A DNA stretch of 64,000 bases from Mitsuokella sp. oral taxon 131 str. W9106 (GTDB lineage: Bacteria; Bacillota; Negativicutes; Selenomonadales; Selenomonadaceae), in NCBI RefSeq assembly GCF_000469545.1, contig NZ_KI273058.1, forward strand, positions 62,001 through 126,000, written 5' to 3'. This document shows positions 25,157-34,087 of this stretch, one piece after another. The position numbers were made by a program, and so were the translations under genes. Under the pieces are notes generated by a model. That model had not been told where the DNA came from, did no database searches, and worked only from the letters and a program-made list of their open reading frames with translations. The number at the start of each line of letters is the position of its first letter. Position 1 is the stretch's first letter.

Positions 25157-25729
25157 TTAGTGTTTCATCTGAGACGGCGCTTTCGGGATGTCGAGCTCGA
25201 CAGCCATGACCGCCTCTGCGCGCTTCCGCATGTCGGCAGACGATATGCGCGACCAAACCTTCTGAACGGTTTTTTTGAATGCGTCGCCGGCCGGTTCGTC
25301 GACCGACTCATTCTCGACGTAGTCGCGCAGGACGTACTGGAATCCCTCGTTCATCGGAACGTCGCGCTGGGCAAGCAGGATCCGAAGGTTCGAGTCGACG
25401 AGGTAGAGATGCAGGATGCCTTCATCGAGACTCTTGCCCGTCGGCTGATGCTCCGCAGGGATTGCGTGCAGGGAGAGCGGGGCGTCGCCCCAGCCCTCCT
25501 TGAATATGCCGTCGATCTGGTAGAGCAGGAAGAGGATGCCGTTCTCCTTGTAGAGCGCAAACTCCATCGCACCCGTACGAAATGCCTCATGTGCGATCAC
25601 GTCGGTATGGGCGAGCTGCAGGATGAACATCGTGCCGTTCGCGTCGACTTGAAAAAGTCCGCCGTCTCCTTGCTCGTGGATGGCCAAGGGGAATGTTTGT
25701 CCGATTTCAAAACGCGTGTAGTTGCTCAT
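25157..25729 (-). CDS. hypothetical protein
   Basis: A 190-residue soluble protein that I do not recognise. The first 125 residues look like a beta-rich domain with alternating hydrophobic residues. The last 50 are charged and helical (DAFKKTVQKVWSRISSADM). No signal or membrane segment is seen. AAGGAGAG precedes the ATG. It begins 8 bp after the stop of the cysteine-rich peptide gene, so the two form an operon whose 3' end meets the structured RNA. Confidence 0.75.
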   Translation of the reverse strand: MSNYTRFEIGQTFPLAIHEQGDGGLFQVDANGTMFILQLAHTDVIAHEAFRTGAMEFALYKENGILFLLYQIDGIFKEGWGDAPLSLHAIPAEHQPTGKSLDEGILHLYLVDSNLRILLAQRDVPMNEGFQYVLRDYVENESVDEPAGDAFKKTVQKVWSRISSADMRKRAEAVMAVELDIPKAPSQMKH

Positions 25730-25737
25730 GCCTCTCC

Positions 25738-25932
25738 TTAGCGAGCACAGTAGCTTCCACAGCCGCGGCGTGGGCCGCAGTAACCGTAATCGCTGCCAGA
25801 GCTTGTGTAGCAGCTTGCGGACGAATCGCAGTAGCCGCTGTCATTCGGCTGGCAGTACGCATCCGACTGTGCCGCATAAGTCGGCACGGCGATTGCGATG
25901 AGAACACCAAGAATAAGCAATACTTTTTTCAT
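25738..25932 (-). CDS. small exported cysteine-rich peptide
   Basis: A 64-residue product. MKK plus a hydrophobic core (about 4-17) and a TYAA site form a signal peptide, leaving a mature peptide of about 45 residues. The mature part has six cysteines and is rich in Ser, Gly, Tyr and Asp, with repeated GYC and SYC units. GGAGAG lies 6 bp before the ATG at 25932; the longer frame has no ribosome site. A minus-strand TATAAT at 25966-25961 is the likely -10. Even cysteine number and export suggest disulfides. I recognise no family; an antimicrobial, metal-binding or surface role is only a guess. Confidence 0.7.
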   Translation of the reverse strand: MKKVLLILGVLIAIAVPTYAAQSDAYCQPNDSGYCDSSASCYTSSGSDYGYCGPRRGCGSYCAR

Positions 25933-26097
25933 TGTAATCTCTCCATTCGATTTTTTTCCTATTATACCATAGTTCGGAATAAAAGAAAATGTACGCATAA
26001 CTTTTTTTTCTTGGCAGGAAGATTTGCGCAAGAACCGAATAGGATAGGGGAGCAGAGAAGACACAAGGCAATCGATTCAAATGGAGAGGAATGCGAT

Positions 26098-26967
26098 ATG
26101 AAGATTTTGGTCACGGGCGCTACGGGACAGCTTGGACATGACTGCGTGCTCGCGCTGCGGGAGCGCGGCCATGAAGTGCGCGGCGTATCGAGCCGCGAAT
26201 GCCCCTTGACAGACGAGCGAGCGGTGCACTCCTGCATCGAGGCATTCCGTCCGAACGCCGTGATCCACGCTGCCGCATATACGGCGGTCGACAAAGCGGA
26301 GGATGAGCCTGCGCTTTGCATGGCGGTCAACGCAACGGGCACGGAGCACGTTGCCGCCGCCTGCCGTGCGGCAGGCGCGACGCTTCTCTACATCAGCACG
26401 GACTACGTGTTCCCCGGGACGGGCACGGCGGCGTACGAGGTCGGTGCGGAGAAAGGACCGCTGAATGTCTACGGCAAGTCGAAGCTCGCGGGCGAGGAAG
26501 CCGTCATGCGCCTTTGCCCGCAGTCGTTCATCGTGCGCATTTCATGGGTTTTTGGCATAGGCGGCAAGAATTTCATTCGCACGATGCTGAAGCTCGCCGA
26601 GACGCATGAGGAGGTTTCCGTCGTCGACGACCAGGTCGGATCGCCCACCTACACGCGCGACCTTTCCAATTTGCTCGCCGATATGATCGAGACGCGCCGC
26701 TTTGGCATCTACCATGCGACGAATGAAGGCTTTTGTTCGTGGGCGGAGGTCGCGGCAGAGGCCTTCCGGCAGGCGGGCAGGAAGACGCGCGTCATTCCCG
26801 TCCCTTCGACGGCGTATCCGACGAAGGCGAAGCGTCCGCGCAATTCGCGCCTCAAGAAGGATTCCCTCGACCGCGCGAATTTTTCGCGGCTGCCGCGATG
26901 GAAGGACGCAATCGGGCGCTACCTCATCGAGCTAAGCGAAGCGCGCGGATTGGATGGAGCGGACTGA
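26098..26967 (+). CDS. rmlD: dTDP-4-dehydrorhamnose reductase
   Basis: A 289-residue extended short-chain dehydrogenase. It has the nucleotide motif GATGQLG (7-13), STDYVF (100-105) and the catalytic Tyr125-xxx-Lys129 (YGKSK). RmlD reduces dTDP-4-keto-L-rhamnose to dTDP-L-rhamnose for surface polysaccharide. The start is set by GGAGAGG upstream. The other rml genes are not in the window. The reading frame extends far upstream, but that part is antisense to the cysteine-rich peptide gene and lacks protein-like composition. Confidence 0.92.
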   Translation: MKILVTGATGQLGHDCVLALRERGHEVRGVSSRECPLTDERAVHSCIEAFRPNAVIHAAAYTAVDKAEDEPALCMAVNATGTEHVAAACRAAGATLLYISTDYVFPGTGTAAYEVGAEKGPLNVYGKSKLAGEEAVMRLCPQSFIVRISWVFGIGGKNFIRTMLKLAETHEEVSVVDDQVGSPTYTRDLSNLLADMIETRRFGIYHATNEGFCSWAEVAAEAFRQAGRKTRVIPVPSTAYPTKAKRPRNSRLKKDSLDRANFSRLPRWKDAIGRYLIELSEARGLDGAD

Positions 26968-27061
26968 GCGCATCGCGCGGATCAGGCGTCCGCGCATGGC
27001 ACGCGTGCCCGCATTTGGCGCATGCCCAGGATCGGGCAGGCCGAAAAATCCAGTGCCACGC

Positions 27062-27090
27062 TTGCACGGGCAGATTGTTTGGTGTATACT
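27062..27090 (+). promoter_or_regulatory. sigma-A promoter for sstT
   Basis: TTGCAC (27062-27067), 17 bp, TATACT (27085-27090), 52 bp before the start codon. Confidence 0.75.
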
Positions 27091-27141
27091 AACAAGCGTA
27101 CTTTATCCGTATGCAATAGACAGTCTGTAAGGAGGATTCTT

Positions 27142-28389
27142 ATGTTTAGGACCATCGGGCGAAAGTACCGGGAAACCGCTCTCATCAAGCTCATTGCTGT
27201 CGGACTCATCGTCGGCATCATCATCGCGCTCGTTTTCCCCGGTGCAGTGCCCGTCATTTCGATTTTCGGCGATCTCTTCGTCCGTGCGCTCAAAGGCGTC
27301 GCACCGATTCTCGTCTTCGTGCTCGTCATGAATGCCATGGCGCAGAAGAACGCCGATGCGAGCGCATCGATGAAGCCAATCGTGCGCCTCTATATCGTCG
27401 CGACGTTCATCGCGTCGCTCGTCGCCGTCGGTTTCTCGTTCGCGTTTCCGACCATGCTTCACCTGCAGGTTGCGGACGCGCATCTCGCACCGCCGTCCGG
27501 CATCGCAGAGGTGCTTCACAACCTCATCATTTCCATCGTCGACAACCCGATCCATGCGATTGCAACGGCGAACTATATCGGCATCCTCGCATGGGCGCTG
27601 CTCTCCGGCATCGCGCTCCACGCGGCGAAGGATTCGACGAAGGAAATGATCCTGGATCTTGCGAAGATGGTCACGAAGCTCGTCCACTGGGTCATTCGCT
27701 TCGCTCCGTTCGGCATCATGGGACTTGTCGCGAGTTCCATCGAGCAGAACGGCATCGATGCGCTCATCGGCTACGCGCGCATTCTCGGCGTGCTGCTTGG
27801 CGCGTTCTTCTCGGTCGCGCTCATCATGAACCCGATCATCGTCTACCTGCACATCCATCGCAACCCGTATCCGCTCGTTTGGGTGACGCTTCGTGAAAGC
27901 GGGCTCTACGCGTTCTTTACGCGCAGTTCGGCGGCGAATATCCCCGTCAACCTATCGCTTTGCAAGCGTCTCGGGCTCAATCCGGATACGTACTCGATCT
28001 CGATCCCGCTCGGCGCGACGATCAACATGAGCGGTGCCGCGATCACGATCGCGGTGCTCTCGCTCGCTGCTGCGCATACGCTCGGCATTTCCGTCGACTT
28101 GCCGACCGCGCTCCTGCTCTGCATCATCGCGACCGTCGGTGCCTGCGGCGCATCGGGCGTTGCGGGCGGCTCGCTGCTGCTCATCCCCGTCGCCTGCGCG
28201 TCGTTCGGCATTTCGAACGACATCGCGATGCAGGTCGTCGGCGTCGGCTTCATCATCGGCGTGTTGCAGGATTCGTGCGAGACGGCGCTCAATAGCTCGA
28301 GCGACGTTCTCTTCACGGCGACAGCGGAATACGCCGAGCGCGCGAAGGAGGGCACGCTCCGAGCCGAGGACATGGTGCCGCATAATTAA
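27142..28389 (+). CDS. sstT: sodium:serine/threonine symporter
   Basis: A 415-residue dicarboxylate/amino acid:cation symporter family protein, closest in length and motifs to SstT. It has eight hydrophobic segments and two re-entrant serine/glycine-rich loops ([13 protein letters not shown] and [14 protein letters not shown]), plus the [10 protein letters not shown] substrate/sodium motif. It would import serine and threonine with Na+. The start at 27142 has GGAGG; the longer frame runs through the promoter. Confidence 0.93.
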   Translation: MFRTIGRKYRETALIKLIAVGLIVGIIIALVFPGAVPVISIFGDLFVRALKGVAPILVFVLVMNAMAQKNADASASMKPIVRLYIVATFIASLVAVGFSFAFPTMLHLQVADAHLAPPSGIAEVLHNLIISIVDNPIHAIATANYIGILAWALLSGIALHAAKDSTKEMILDLAKMVTKLVHWVIRFAPFGIMGLVASSIEQNGIDALIGYARILGVLLGAFFSVALIMNPIIVYLHIHRNPYPLVWVTLRESGLYAFFTRSSAANIPVNLSLCKRLGLNPDTYSISIPLGATINMSGAAITIAVLSLAAAHTLGISVDLPTALLLCIIATVGACGASGVAGGSLLLIPVACASFGISNDIAMQVVGVGFIIGVLQDSCETALNSSSDVLFTATAEYAERAKEGTLRAEDMVPHN

Positions 28390-28429
28390 AATCGCCAATC
28401 GCTGCATTGGACTATTGAAATGGGAAATG

Positions 28430-28462
28430 CCCTCCCGTTCCGCTGGAACAGGAGGGTGTTTT
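28430..28462 (+). terminator. terminator after sstT
   Basis: A 12 bp stem with one mismatch (28430-28441 with 28445-28456) followed by TGTTTT. Confidence 0.75.
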
Positions 28463-28637
28463 GCATGGTGCGTTCGTCCACGCAATAAACGTGGCTCACC
28501 TTGTGCGGAACGTGTCCCATGCGTCCTAACCGGCATGCGTTTCTTTCCATTCCTTATAATCAGTCTATATGGCAGCATGATAAAGCTGGATTTTTCCATA
28601 TTCGGCTGACGCAGGGGCGCGAATGGATGCCATTTTA

Positions 28638-28646
28638 TGGTATAAT
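28638..28646 (+). promoter_or_regulatory. extended -10 promoter for the glycosylation genes
   Basis: TGGTATAAT at 28638-28646 is an extended -10 element. No good -35 is seen. It lies 32 bp before the GTG start of the next gene. Confidence 0.55.
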
Positions 28647-28678
28647 GAAAAGGATAGCATGATTTAGGAGGCGATTTT

Positions 28679-29656
28679 GTGGCTGAGGCGATACGGCCGG
28701 AGCTGCTGCAGTTCCTTCAGGGCGAAGTCCCGCCTGCACGCGTGCTCGTCATCGAGAGTCTTTCTTACTTGCCCCGGCTCAGGCAGATGTATCCCGAAGC
28801 GGCGCTCTTTGCCGTGGCGGCAGATGGCTCCGCCTTTTTGGATCCTGCCTGCGCGAATCTTTCCGTCGTCTTTACGGAACTCAACTACATCGAAGAAGCG
28901 CTTCCCTTTGCGCATGAGTCCTTCGATTACATCATCGCCGATCTTGCGCTTGAGCAGGCGGGCAACCCACAGGATATCGCGGCGGGATTTTCCCTCTTTC
29001 TCAAGCAAACGGGAAGCCTCCTGACGAGCTTTCGCAACATTCGGCACTGGTCGGTCCTCAAGGACTTGATGGAAGGGCATTACTACCATGTCGTCTCGCG
29101 TCTCTTTGCGCGGTGCGAGTTCGAGAATCTCCTATATGCCTCGTTTTACAAGAGCGTTCGCATTATTCCGCAAACGCGTTTTGCGGATGACGGGGACGAT
29201 GTTGTGGAGCGGCTCATGGCCGCAGGCTTTGAAAATGGCCGCGACGATCTCAATACGGAATTTTGGCTCGTGCGCGCGGATCGCTCCATGCCGGAGATGT
29301 CGCTCCTCAAATCGCTTTACACGAAGGGAGATCGAGCGGAGCTGTCGCGCCTCCTGCACCGCATTGAGTATGCGGTCGGCGAGGAGACGGCCGCGCGTGA
29401 CTTTTGGGCGCTTTATCGAACGCTCGGGCTTTTCCCCGACTACGTTGCACAGTTTGTGCAGGAAGCCGTGTATCATCACGTGCCGTTTTACCGTGTGCTC
29501 CTTCGCCACAGCGAAGGTTTTGCATCGGAACTTCTTGCGATTCTCACGGCAGCGCAGGAGGACGCAGGAGAAGCGAACCGAGAGGCATTGAACCTCCTGC
29601 ACCAGGAGGCCGTGCTTTTAGCGGAAAGGGAAATTGGCGATGGCGGAGCGCAATGA
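28679..29656 (+). CDS. methyltransferase-like protein in glycosylation cluster
   Basis: A 325-residue protein with a GTG start set by GGAGG 7 bp upstream. Residues 20-130 resemble a Rossmann-type class I methyltransferase: VLVIESL, then FDYIIADLALEQ and SLLTSFRNIRHW. The glycine-rich SAM loop is degenerate, so activity is uncertain. The C-terminal half is helical. Such proteins often precede protein or flagellin glycosyltransferases. Its end overlaps the next gene by 17 bp. Confidence 0.65.
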   Translation: MAEAIRPELLQFLQGEVPPARVLVIESLSYLPRLRQMYPEAALFAVAADGSAFLDPACANLSVVFTELNYIEEALPFAHESFDYIIADLALEQAGNPQDIAAGFSLFLKQTGSLLTSFRNIRHWSVLKDLMEGHYYHVVSRLFARCEFENLLYASFYKSVRIIPQTRFADDGDDVVERLMAAGFENGRDDLNTEFWLVRADRSMPEMSLLKSLYTKGDRAELSRLLHRIEYAVGEETAARDFWALYRTLGLFPDYVAQFVQEAVYHHVPFYRVLLRHSEGFASELLAILTAAQEDAGEANREALNLLHQEAVLLAEREIGDGGAQ

Positions 29657-30350
29657 CAGCGCGCGCAGGCTTGACGAAGGGAAGGTCGCCTTCGTTACCT
29701 GCGTCAATGATGAAGCATGGTACCAAGAGGCGCGCGCTTATATGGAGAGCCTCGATGTGCCTGCCGGCATGAAGACGGAATTCATCCCCGTGCGCCAGGC
29801 GGCATCGATGTGTGCGGGCTACGAGGAGGGACGGCTCGCATCGGATGCGAAGTACAAGGTCTACCTGCATCAGGATACGCTCGTCGTCAATAAGTCGCTC
29901 ATCGCGGATCTCCTCGATCTCTTTGCCGATGCGACGATCGGCGCGGTCGGCGTCATCGGCTGCCGCAGCCTGCCGAAGAGCGGGATATGGTGGGACGGCA
30001 TGCGCAACTATGGGCGTGTCCTGCACGCCTGCGAGCCGGAAAGCGTCGTCGATTCCGAGTGCATGGAGCCGGACGGCGACTATATGGAAGTCGAGGCGGT
30101 CGACGGGCTGTTTATCGCGACGCAGTGTGATATTGCGTGGCGAGCCGATCTCTTTACGGGCTGGCATCTCTACGATACATCGTACTGCAGGGAGCTTCAG
30201 CGGCGCGGCTTTCGCGTCGTCGTGCCGAACCAGAGCGCGGATTTTTGGTGCATCCACTGCCCCAAGGAAAAGCCGCTCGCCGCTTCGTATCGGACGTATC
30301 AAAAGGTTTTTCTGCGCGAGTACGGCGCAGAGCTGCACCCCGAGGTCTAG
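29640..30350 (+). CDS. glycosyltransferase family protein (StrF-like fold)
   Basis: A 236-residue protein. YKVYLHQDTLVVNK carries the HQD segment typical of StrF-like, GT-A-type glycosyltransferases, followed by IGAVGVIGCR, EAVDGLFIATQ and a late HLYDTSYC/WCIHC region with conserved acidic and histidine residues. The sugar donor and acceptor are unknown. The ATG at 29640 is preferred over a TTG 6 bp earlier. It sits between the methyltransferase-like gene and the OGT-like gene and probably acts in the same protein or surface glycan modification. Confidence 0.75.
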   Translation: MAERNDSARRLDEGKVAFVTCVNDEAWYQEARAYMESLDVPAGMKTEFIPVRQAASMCAGYEEGRLASDAKYKVYLHQDTLVVNKSLIADLLDLFADATIGAVGVIGCRSLPKSGIWWDGMRNYGRVLHACEPESVVDSECMEPDGDYMEVEAVDGLFIATQCDIAWRADLFTGWHLYDTSYCRELQRRGFRVVVPNQSADFWCIHCPKEKPLAASYRTYQKVFLREYGAELHPEV

Positions 30351-30390
30351 CGGGGGAGGATATCGCACAGGAGAAAGGGAATCGATCGAT

Positions 30391-32112
30391 ATGGCGGATG
30401 AGAAAATGAACTGGCTGACGCTCGCGGATCGTTTTGCGGCGGACGGCGACCTGAAGGGAATGCGTGCCTGTGCGCGGGAACTTTGGGCGAAGGCGGCGAC
30501 GGCGCTCGACGGCGCGGCACTCATGGCAGAGGCGGCGCTCTACGCAGGCGAATACGACGAGGCGGCGACGCTCGCGGACGAAGTCCTGAAGGCGCGTCCG
30601 CGCCATTTGCGCGCGCGCTTCGTCCTTGCGGGGCTGGCGGCGCAGGAATTCCGCCTCGACGATGCGCTGCCGCGCCTTGCAGGGCTTGCGGAAGAAGCCG
30701 GCCGAGGACGCATTGCGCTCGACCCAGACGATCCGTATGCGCAGGTGCTCACCCGTCTCCTGCGGCAGGTGTACGGCTGGCTCGCCGACTCGTACTATCT
30801 CGCGGCGGAGCCGGAGCAGGCGGCGCAGGCACTCCTTTCCTGCAGCCGGCTGCAGGATACGCCGGAGGGAGAGGCGGACATCTACAGCAAGTACCTCTTC
30901 ATGCGCAACTATCGCGACCAGTCTCCTGCGGCAGCGAGACGGGAGGCGGAAGCCTATGCGGCGATGCAGAAGGTGACGCCGTATGCGCATCAGAACGTCC
31001 GAAAACTGCCCGGAAAGAAGCTCAAGATCGGCTACATCTCGCCTGACTTTCGCCAGCACGCTGTCGCGAGCTTCGTCAGCCCCCTGCTGAAGTGCTTCGA
31101 CGGGGATCATTTCTCCGTCTATTGTTATGCGCTCGGCAGACAGGATGCGGTGACGAAGCGCCTTCGGACGGGACCTGTCTGCTGGCGCGACCTGCGCGGC
31201 AGGAGCCCACGCACGGCGGCGCGCCTCATCGCGGAAGACCATATCGACATTCTCGTTGACTTATCGGGACACAGTCAGGGGAACGCGCTTCCCATCTTGG
31301 CGCATCGCCCTGCGCCCGTGCAGGTTTCCGGCATCGGCTACACGAATACGACAGGGCTTTCCGTCATCGATTACTTCCTTTCCGATGAGACGTGCCTGCC
31401 GACGGGCGACAGCGCTGCGGCAGGGTTCACGGAGGAGATTCTGCGCCTGCCGCATTCCCACCTTTGCTATCAGCCCGGCGCCGTGCGCGAAATCCCTGCT
31501 GCCGGCATGGAAGCGCCTGTCCTGCGGAACCATTACGTGACGTTCGGCAGCTTCAACAACATCGCAAAGGCCACGGACGAAACGCTGCTATTGTGGCGCG
31601 GCATTCTCGATCAGGTGAAGGGATCGAGACTCATCCTAAAGGGGAAGATGTGCAGCATACCGTCGGGGCGCGATCTCCTCACGGCGCGGCTCAGGAAGCT
31701 CGCGTTCGACCTCTCGCGCGTGGAACTTCGCCCGTACAGTCCAGACTACCTCGAACAGTACCGCGATATCGATATCGCGCTCGATACGTTCCCCTATAAC
31801 GGCGGCCTCACGACGTGTGAGGCGCTCTACATGGGCGTGCCGGTCATCACGCTGCGCGGGCGCACGCACGGATCGCGGTTCGGCGCGAGCATCCTGAAGA
31901 ATGCAGGCGTGCGCGAGCTCGTCGTTGAAAATGACCTCAACTACGTGCGCCGCGCCGTCCAGATCGGCACAAGCCCGGAACTTATCGGCGCGTATCATTC
32001 GGGCCTCCGCGCCAATCTGTTGAAGTCGGATCTCATGAATGCAAAGCAGTATATGGAAGAGTTGGAAACCTCTTTTCGCTTCGCATGGTGCAAATTCTGC
32101 GAAACACGATAA
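30391..32112 (+). CDS. TPR-containing O-GlcNAc transferase-like glycosyltransferase (GT41)
   Basis: A 573-residue cytoplasmic protein. Residues 1-200 are Ala-rich TPR-like helices. From about residue 210 the GT41 catalytic region begins (KIGYISPDFRQHAVASF), with His223 at the place of the catalytic-site histidine of human OGT. TFGSFNNIAK holds the conserved lysine, and DTFPYNGGLTTCEALYMGVP and GSRFGASIL complete the UDP-sugar region. Bacterial relatives glycosylate flagellin, adhesins or EF-P. The target here is not visible. The start is set by GGAGAAAGGG; the frame extends upstream inside the previous gene and is not used. Confidence 0.88.
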   Translation: MADEKMNWLTLADRFAADGDLKGMRACARELWAKAATALDGAALMAEAALYAGEYDEAATLADEVLKARPRHLRARFVLAGLAAQEFRLDDALPRLAGLAEEAGRGRIALDPDDPYAQVLTRLLRQVYGWLADSYYLAAEPEQAAQALLSCSRLQDTPEGEADIYSKYLFMRNYRDQSPAAARREAEAYAAMQKVTPYAHQNVRKLPGKKLKIGYISPDFRQHAVASFVSPLLKCFDGDHFSVYCYALGRQDAVTKRLRTGPVCWRDLRGRSPRTAARLIAEDHIDILVDLSGHSQGNALPILAHRPAPVQVSGIGYTNTTGLSVIDYFLSDETCLPTGDSAAAGFTEEILRLPHSHLCYQPGAVREIPAAGMEAPVLRNHYVTFGSFNNIAKATDETLLLWRGILDQVKGSRLILKGKMCSIPSGRDLLTARLRKLAFDLSRVELRPYSPDYLEQYRDIDIALDTFPYNGGLTTCEALYMGVPVITLRGRTHGSRFGASILKNAGVRELVVENDLNYVRRAVQIGTSPELIGAYHSGLRANLLKSDLMNAKQYMEELETSFRFAWCKFCETR

Positions 32113-32117
32113 AATGC

Positions 32118-32146
32118 TTGCTTTTTTGATGAAAGACGGCTATACT
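32118..32146 (+). promoter_or_regulatory. promoter for the zinc-ribbon gene
   Basis: TTGCTT (32118-32123), 17 bp, TATACT (32141-32146), about 95 bp before the start codon. Confidence 0.65.
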
Positions 32147-32240
32147 GTTATGCGTAGGCGTTCCATTTTCTTGGCATTTTGATTTGCATGGAGAAGCGGA
32201 CATCTAGGATCAGGATTCATTTAAGTAAGGGGAATAAGGT

Positions 32241-32522
32241 ATGGCTTTTGAAGATCAGACACTCGTGTGCAAAGAATGTGGCAAGGAATTCATCTTCACC
32301 GCTGGTGAGCAGGAGTTCTATGCGGAGAAGGGATTTGAGAACAAGCCGGCGCGCTGCCGTGACTGTCGGGACAAGCGCCGCCGCAGCCGCGAAGGCGGCG
32401 AGGAGCGCCAGATGTACCGCGTGACGTGCGCGGACTGCGGCAAGGAGACGGAAGTCCCCTTTGAGCCGAAAAACGATCGTCCGGTCTACTGCCGCGATTG
32501 CTTCAACAAGAGAAGAGCGTAA
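32241..32522 (+). CDS. small double zinc-ribbon protein
   Basis: A 93-residue basic protein with four CxxC pairs: 10/13, 39/42, 63/66 and 84/87. Each half forms one treble-clef-like zinc ribbon, with an Arg/Lys-rich segment (43-57) between. The first half (TLVCKECGKEFIFTAGEQEF) matches the probable zinc-ribbon family often found beside cold-shock or ribosome-related genes in Firmicutes. A nucleic-acid-binding role is inferred. It is monocistronic, between a promoter and a hairpin. Confidence 0.82.
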   Translation: MAFEDQTLVCKECGKEFIFTAGEQEFYAEKGFENKPARCRDCRDKRRRSREGGEERQMYRVTCADCGKETEVPFEPKNDRPVYCRDCFNKRRA

Positions 32523-32559
32523 TCTTACGGTCTTTGCAGCATAACAGCAAGGGAAGCAG

Positions 32560-32587
32560 AGCTCGGAAGAAATTCCGAGCTTTGTTC
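32560..32587 (+). terminator. hairpin after the zinc-ribbon gene
   Basis: A perfect 9 bp stem (32560-32568 with 32573-32581) with a GAAA loop; the T tract is short (TTTGTT). Confidence 0.65.
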
Positions 32588-32637
32588 CATAGCGGGCGAG
32601 CCCTTGCGGTGCGCCGATAGAAGAAAGAGGGATATGC

Positions 32638-33426
32638 ATGAAGAGGAAAAGAATTCTTGCACTCATCGCGGCGATGGCGTTCGCCATGCTCGCACTCGCG
32701 GGCTGCGGCGGCAATCCGAATGCGAGCAGCTCGGCTTCGGGTTCGGGCGCGAAGGTGCTCAAGGTCGGTTCGTCGATCGACTTCGCGCCGTTCGAGTTCC
32801 AGGACGAGGGGCAGAAGGACTATCAGGGCTTCGATATGGATCTCATTCGTGCCATCGGCAAAGAGATGGGTTATGAGGTCGAGATTCAGAACCTCGGCTT
32901 CGACGGGCTCATTCCCGCACTTCAGGCAAAGAACGTCGATGCCGTGATTTCGGGCATGACAATCAACGATGACCGCAAGGCGAACGTGCTCTTCTCCGAG
33001 CCGTATTACCAGTCGGGGCTTACGATGGTCGTCCGTGAGGACGAAGAGGGCATCAAGACCTTCAATGACCTCAAGGGCAAGAAAGTCGCCGTCCAGATCG
33101 GCACGACGAGTGCCGAGGCAGTCAAGAAGCTCGGCGGCGTCGAGGTCAAGGAACTCAACACGCCGGCGGATTGCTTCATGGAGCTCAAGGGCAAGGGCGT
33201 CGATGCCGTCGTCAATGACCGTCCCGTCAACGACTACTTTATCCACAAAAGCGGCACGACGGGCGTCAAGCAGCTTGAGGAGCGTCTGACGAGCGAGGAC
33301 TACGGCATCGCGATCGCGAAGGACAACGCGGAGCTTCAGAAGAAGATCGACGAGGCACTCAAGAAGGTCAAGGAGAGCGGCGAGTACGACAAGATCTTCG
33401 CCAAGTGGTTCGGCGAGAAGAAGTAA
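32638..33426 (+). CDS. amino-acid ABC transporter substrate-binding lipoprotein, stand-alone
   Basis: A 262-residue family 3 binding protein. The signal ends in a lipobox at Cys23 (LALAGC), followed by an Asn/Ser-rich linker. Family segments FEFQDEG, GFDMDLIRAI, DAVISGMTI and VAVQIGTTSAE are seen. It would bind a polar amino acid outside the inner membrane. No permease or ATPase gene is adjacent, and a terminator follows at once, so it must dock with a transporter encoded elsewhere. Confidence 0.9.
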   Translation: MKRKRILALIAAMAFAMLALAGCGGNPNASSSASGSGAKVLKVGSSIDFAPFEFQDEGQKDYQGFDMDLIRAIGKEMGYEVEIQNLGFDGLIPALQAKNVDAVISGMTINDDRKANVLFSEPYYQSGLTMVVREDEEGIKTFNDLKGKKVAVQIGTTSAEAVKKLGGVEVKELNTPADCFMELKGKGVDAVVNDRPVNDYFIHKSGTTGVKQLEERLTSEDYGIAIAKDNAELQKKIDEALKKVKESGEYDKIFAKWFGEKK

Positions 33427-33446
33427 TCGAATCCGCGCAAATGGAG

Positions 33447-33489
33447 AAAAGGCGTTATGCAGAATACGTTCCTGCATAACGCCTTTTTT
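33447..33489 (+). terminator. strong terminator after the binding-protein gene
   Basis: A perfect 16 bp stem (33447-33462 with 33472-33487) ending in six T residues (33484-33489). A run of A residues opens the stem, so it may also stop the convergent moaC transcript. Confidence 0.92.
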
Positions 33490-33519
33490 GGATGGCGCGA
33501 TGCGCCGCTGAATATATCT

Positions 33520-34002
33520 TCAGCGGACGAACACGCCGCTTTTCCCGCCGCTCTTGCGCTCGAGGTGGATGAGGTCTAGCTCCATGCGCTTGTCGATCGC
33601 CTTGCACATGTCATAAATCGTAAGCAGTGCGACGCTCACCGCGTGCAGTGCCTCCATCTCGACGCCCGTCTGTCCCGTGACCTTGACCGTCGCGCGTGCC
33701 TCGACGGCGCATTCCGCATCCAGCATCTGAAAGTCCACGCTGCACTTTGCGATCGGCAGCGGGTGGCAGAGCGGGATTACGCTGCTCGTCGCCTTCGCCG
33801 CCAGGATGCCTGCAATGCGCGCCGTGCCGAGTACATCGCCCTTCTGCGCCGTGCCCTGCTCGATGGCTTCATATACCTCCGGGCTGACCTTGATGCGCCC
33901 TGATGCGGTTGCCTCGCGGTGCGTCTCCGCCTTGCCGCTGACATCGACCATGATGGCATTGCCCGCCGCATCGAAATGGGTGAGTTTGTCCTGTGTGCTC
34001 AT
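33520..34002 (-). CDS. moaC: cyclic pyranopterin monophosphate synthase
   Basis: A 160-residue MoaC. It converts the MoaA product to cyclic pyranopterin monophosphate in molybdenum-cofactor synthesis. Conserved segments seen are [21 protein letters not shown] and [24 protein letters not shown], then the catalytic lysine region near ERKSGGKSG. The start at 34002 has AAGGAG upstream. A minus-strand TATACT (34044-34039) may be its -10. No other moa gene is nearby. The cofactor is needed by the formate dehydrogenase and nitrate reductase of this window. Confidence 0.95.
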   Translation of the reverse strand: MSTQDKLTHFDAAGNAIMVDVSGKAETHREATASGRIKVSPEVYEAIEQGTAQKGDVLGTARIAGILAAKATSSVIPLCHPLPIAKCSVDFQMLDAECAVEARATVKVTGQTGVEMEALHAVSVALLTIYDMCKAIDKRMELDLIHLERKSGGKSGVFVR

Positions 34003-34087
34003 CCTGAAGACTCCTTTTCTATATCCTTCTGAAGTTAAAGTATAGCAGAAAGGCAAGAAGAAGGAAATAAAACTTGTTCGGTTAGAA

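Noticed and set aside
25693-26097. Upstream extension of the rmlD reading frame
   Set aside because: It is antisense to the cysteine-rich peptide gene and crosses its promoter; GGAGAGG sets the start at 26098, where the dinucleotide-binding fold begins.
29812-30390. Upstream extension of the OGT-like reading frame
   Set aside because: It overlaps the glycosyltransferase gene in another frame and is Arg/Ser-rich; a ribosome site supports the start at 30391.
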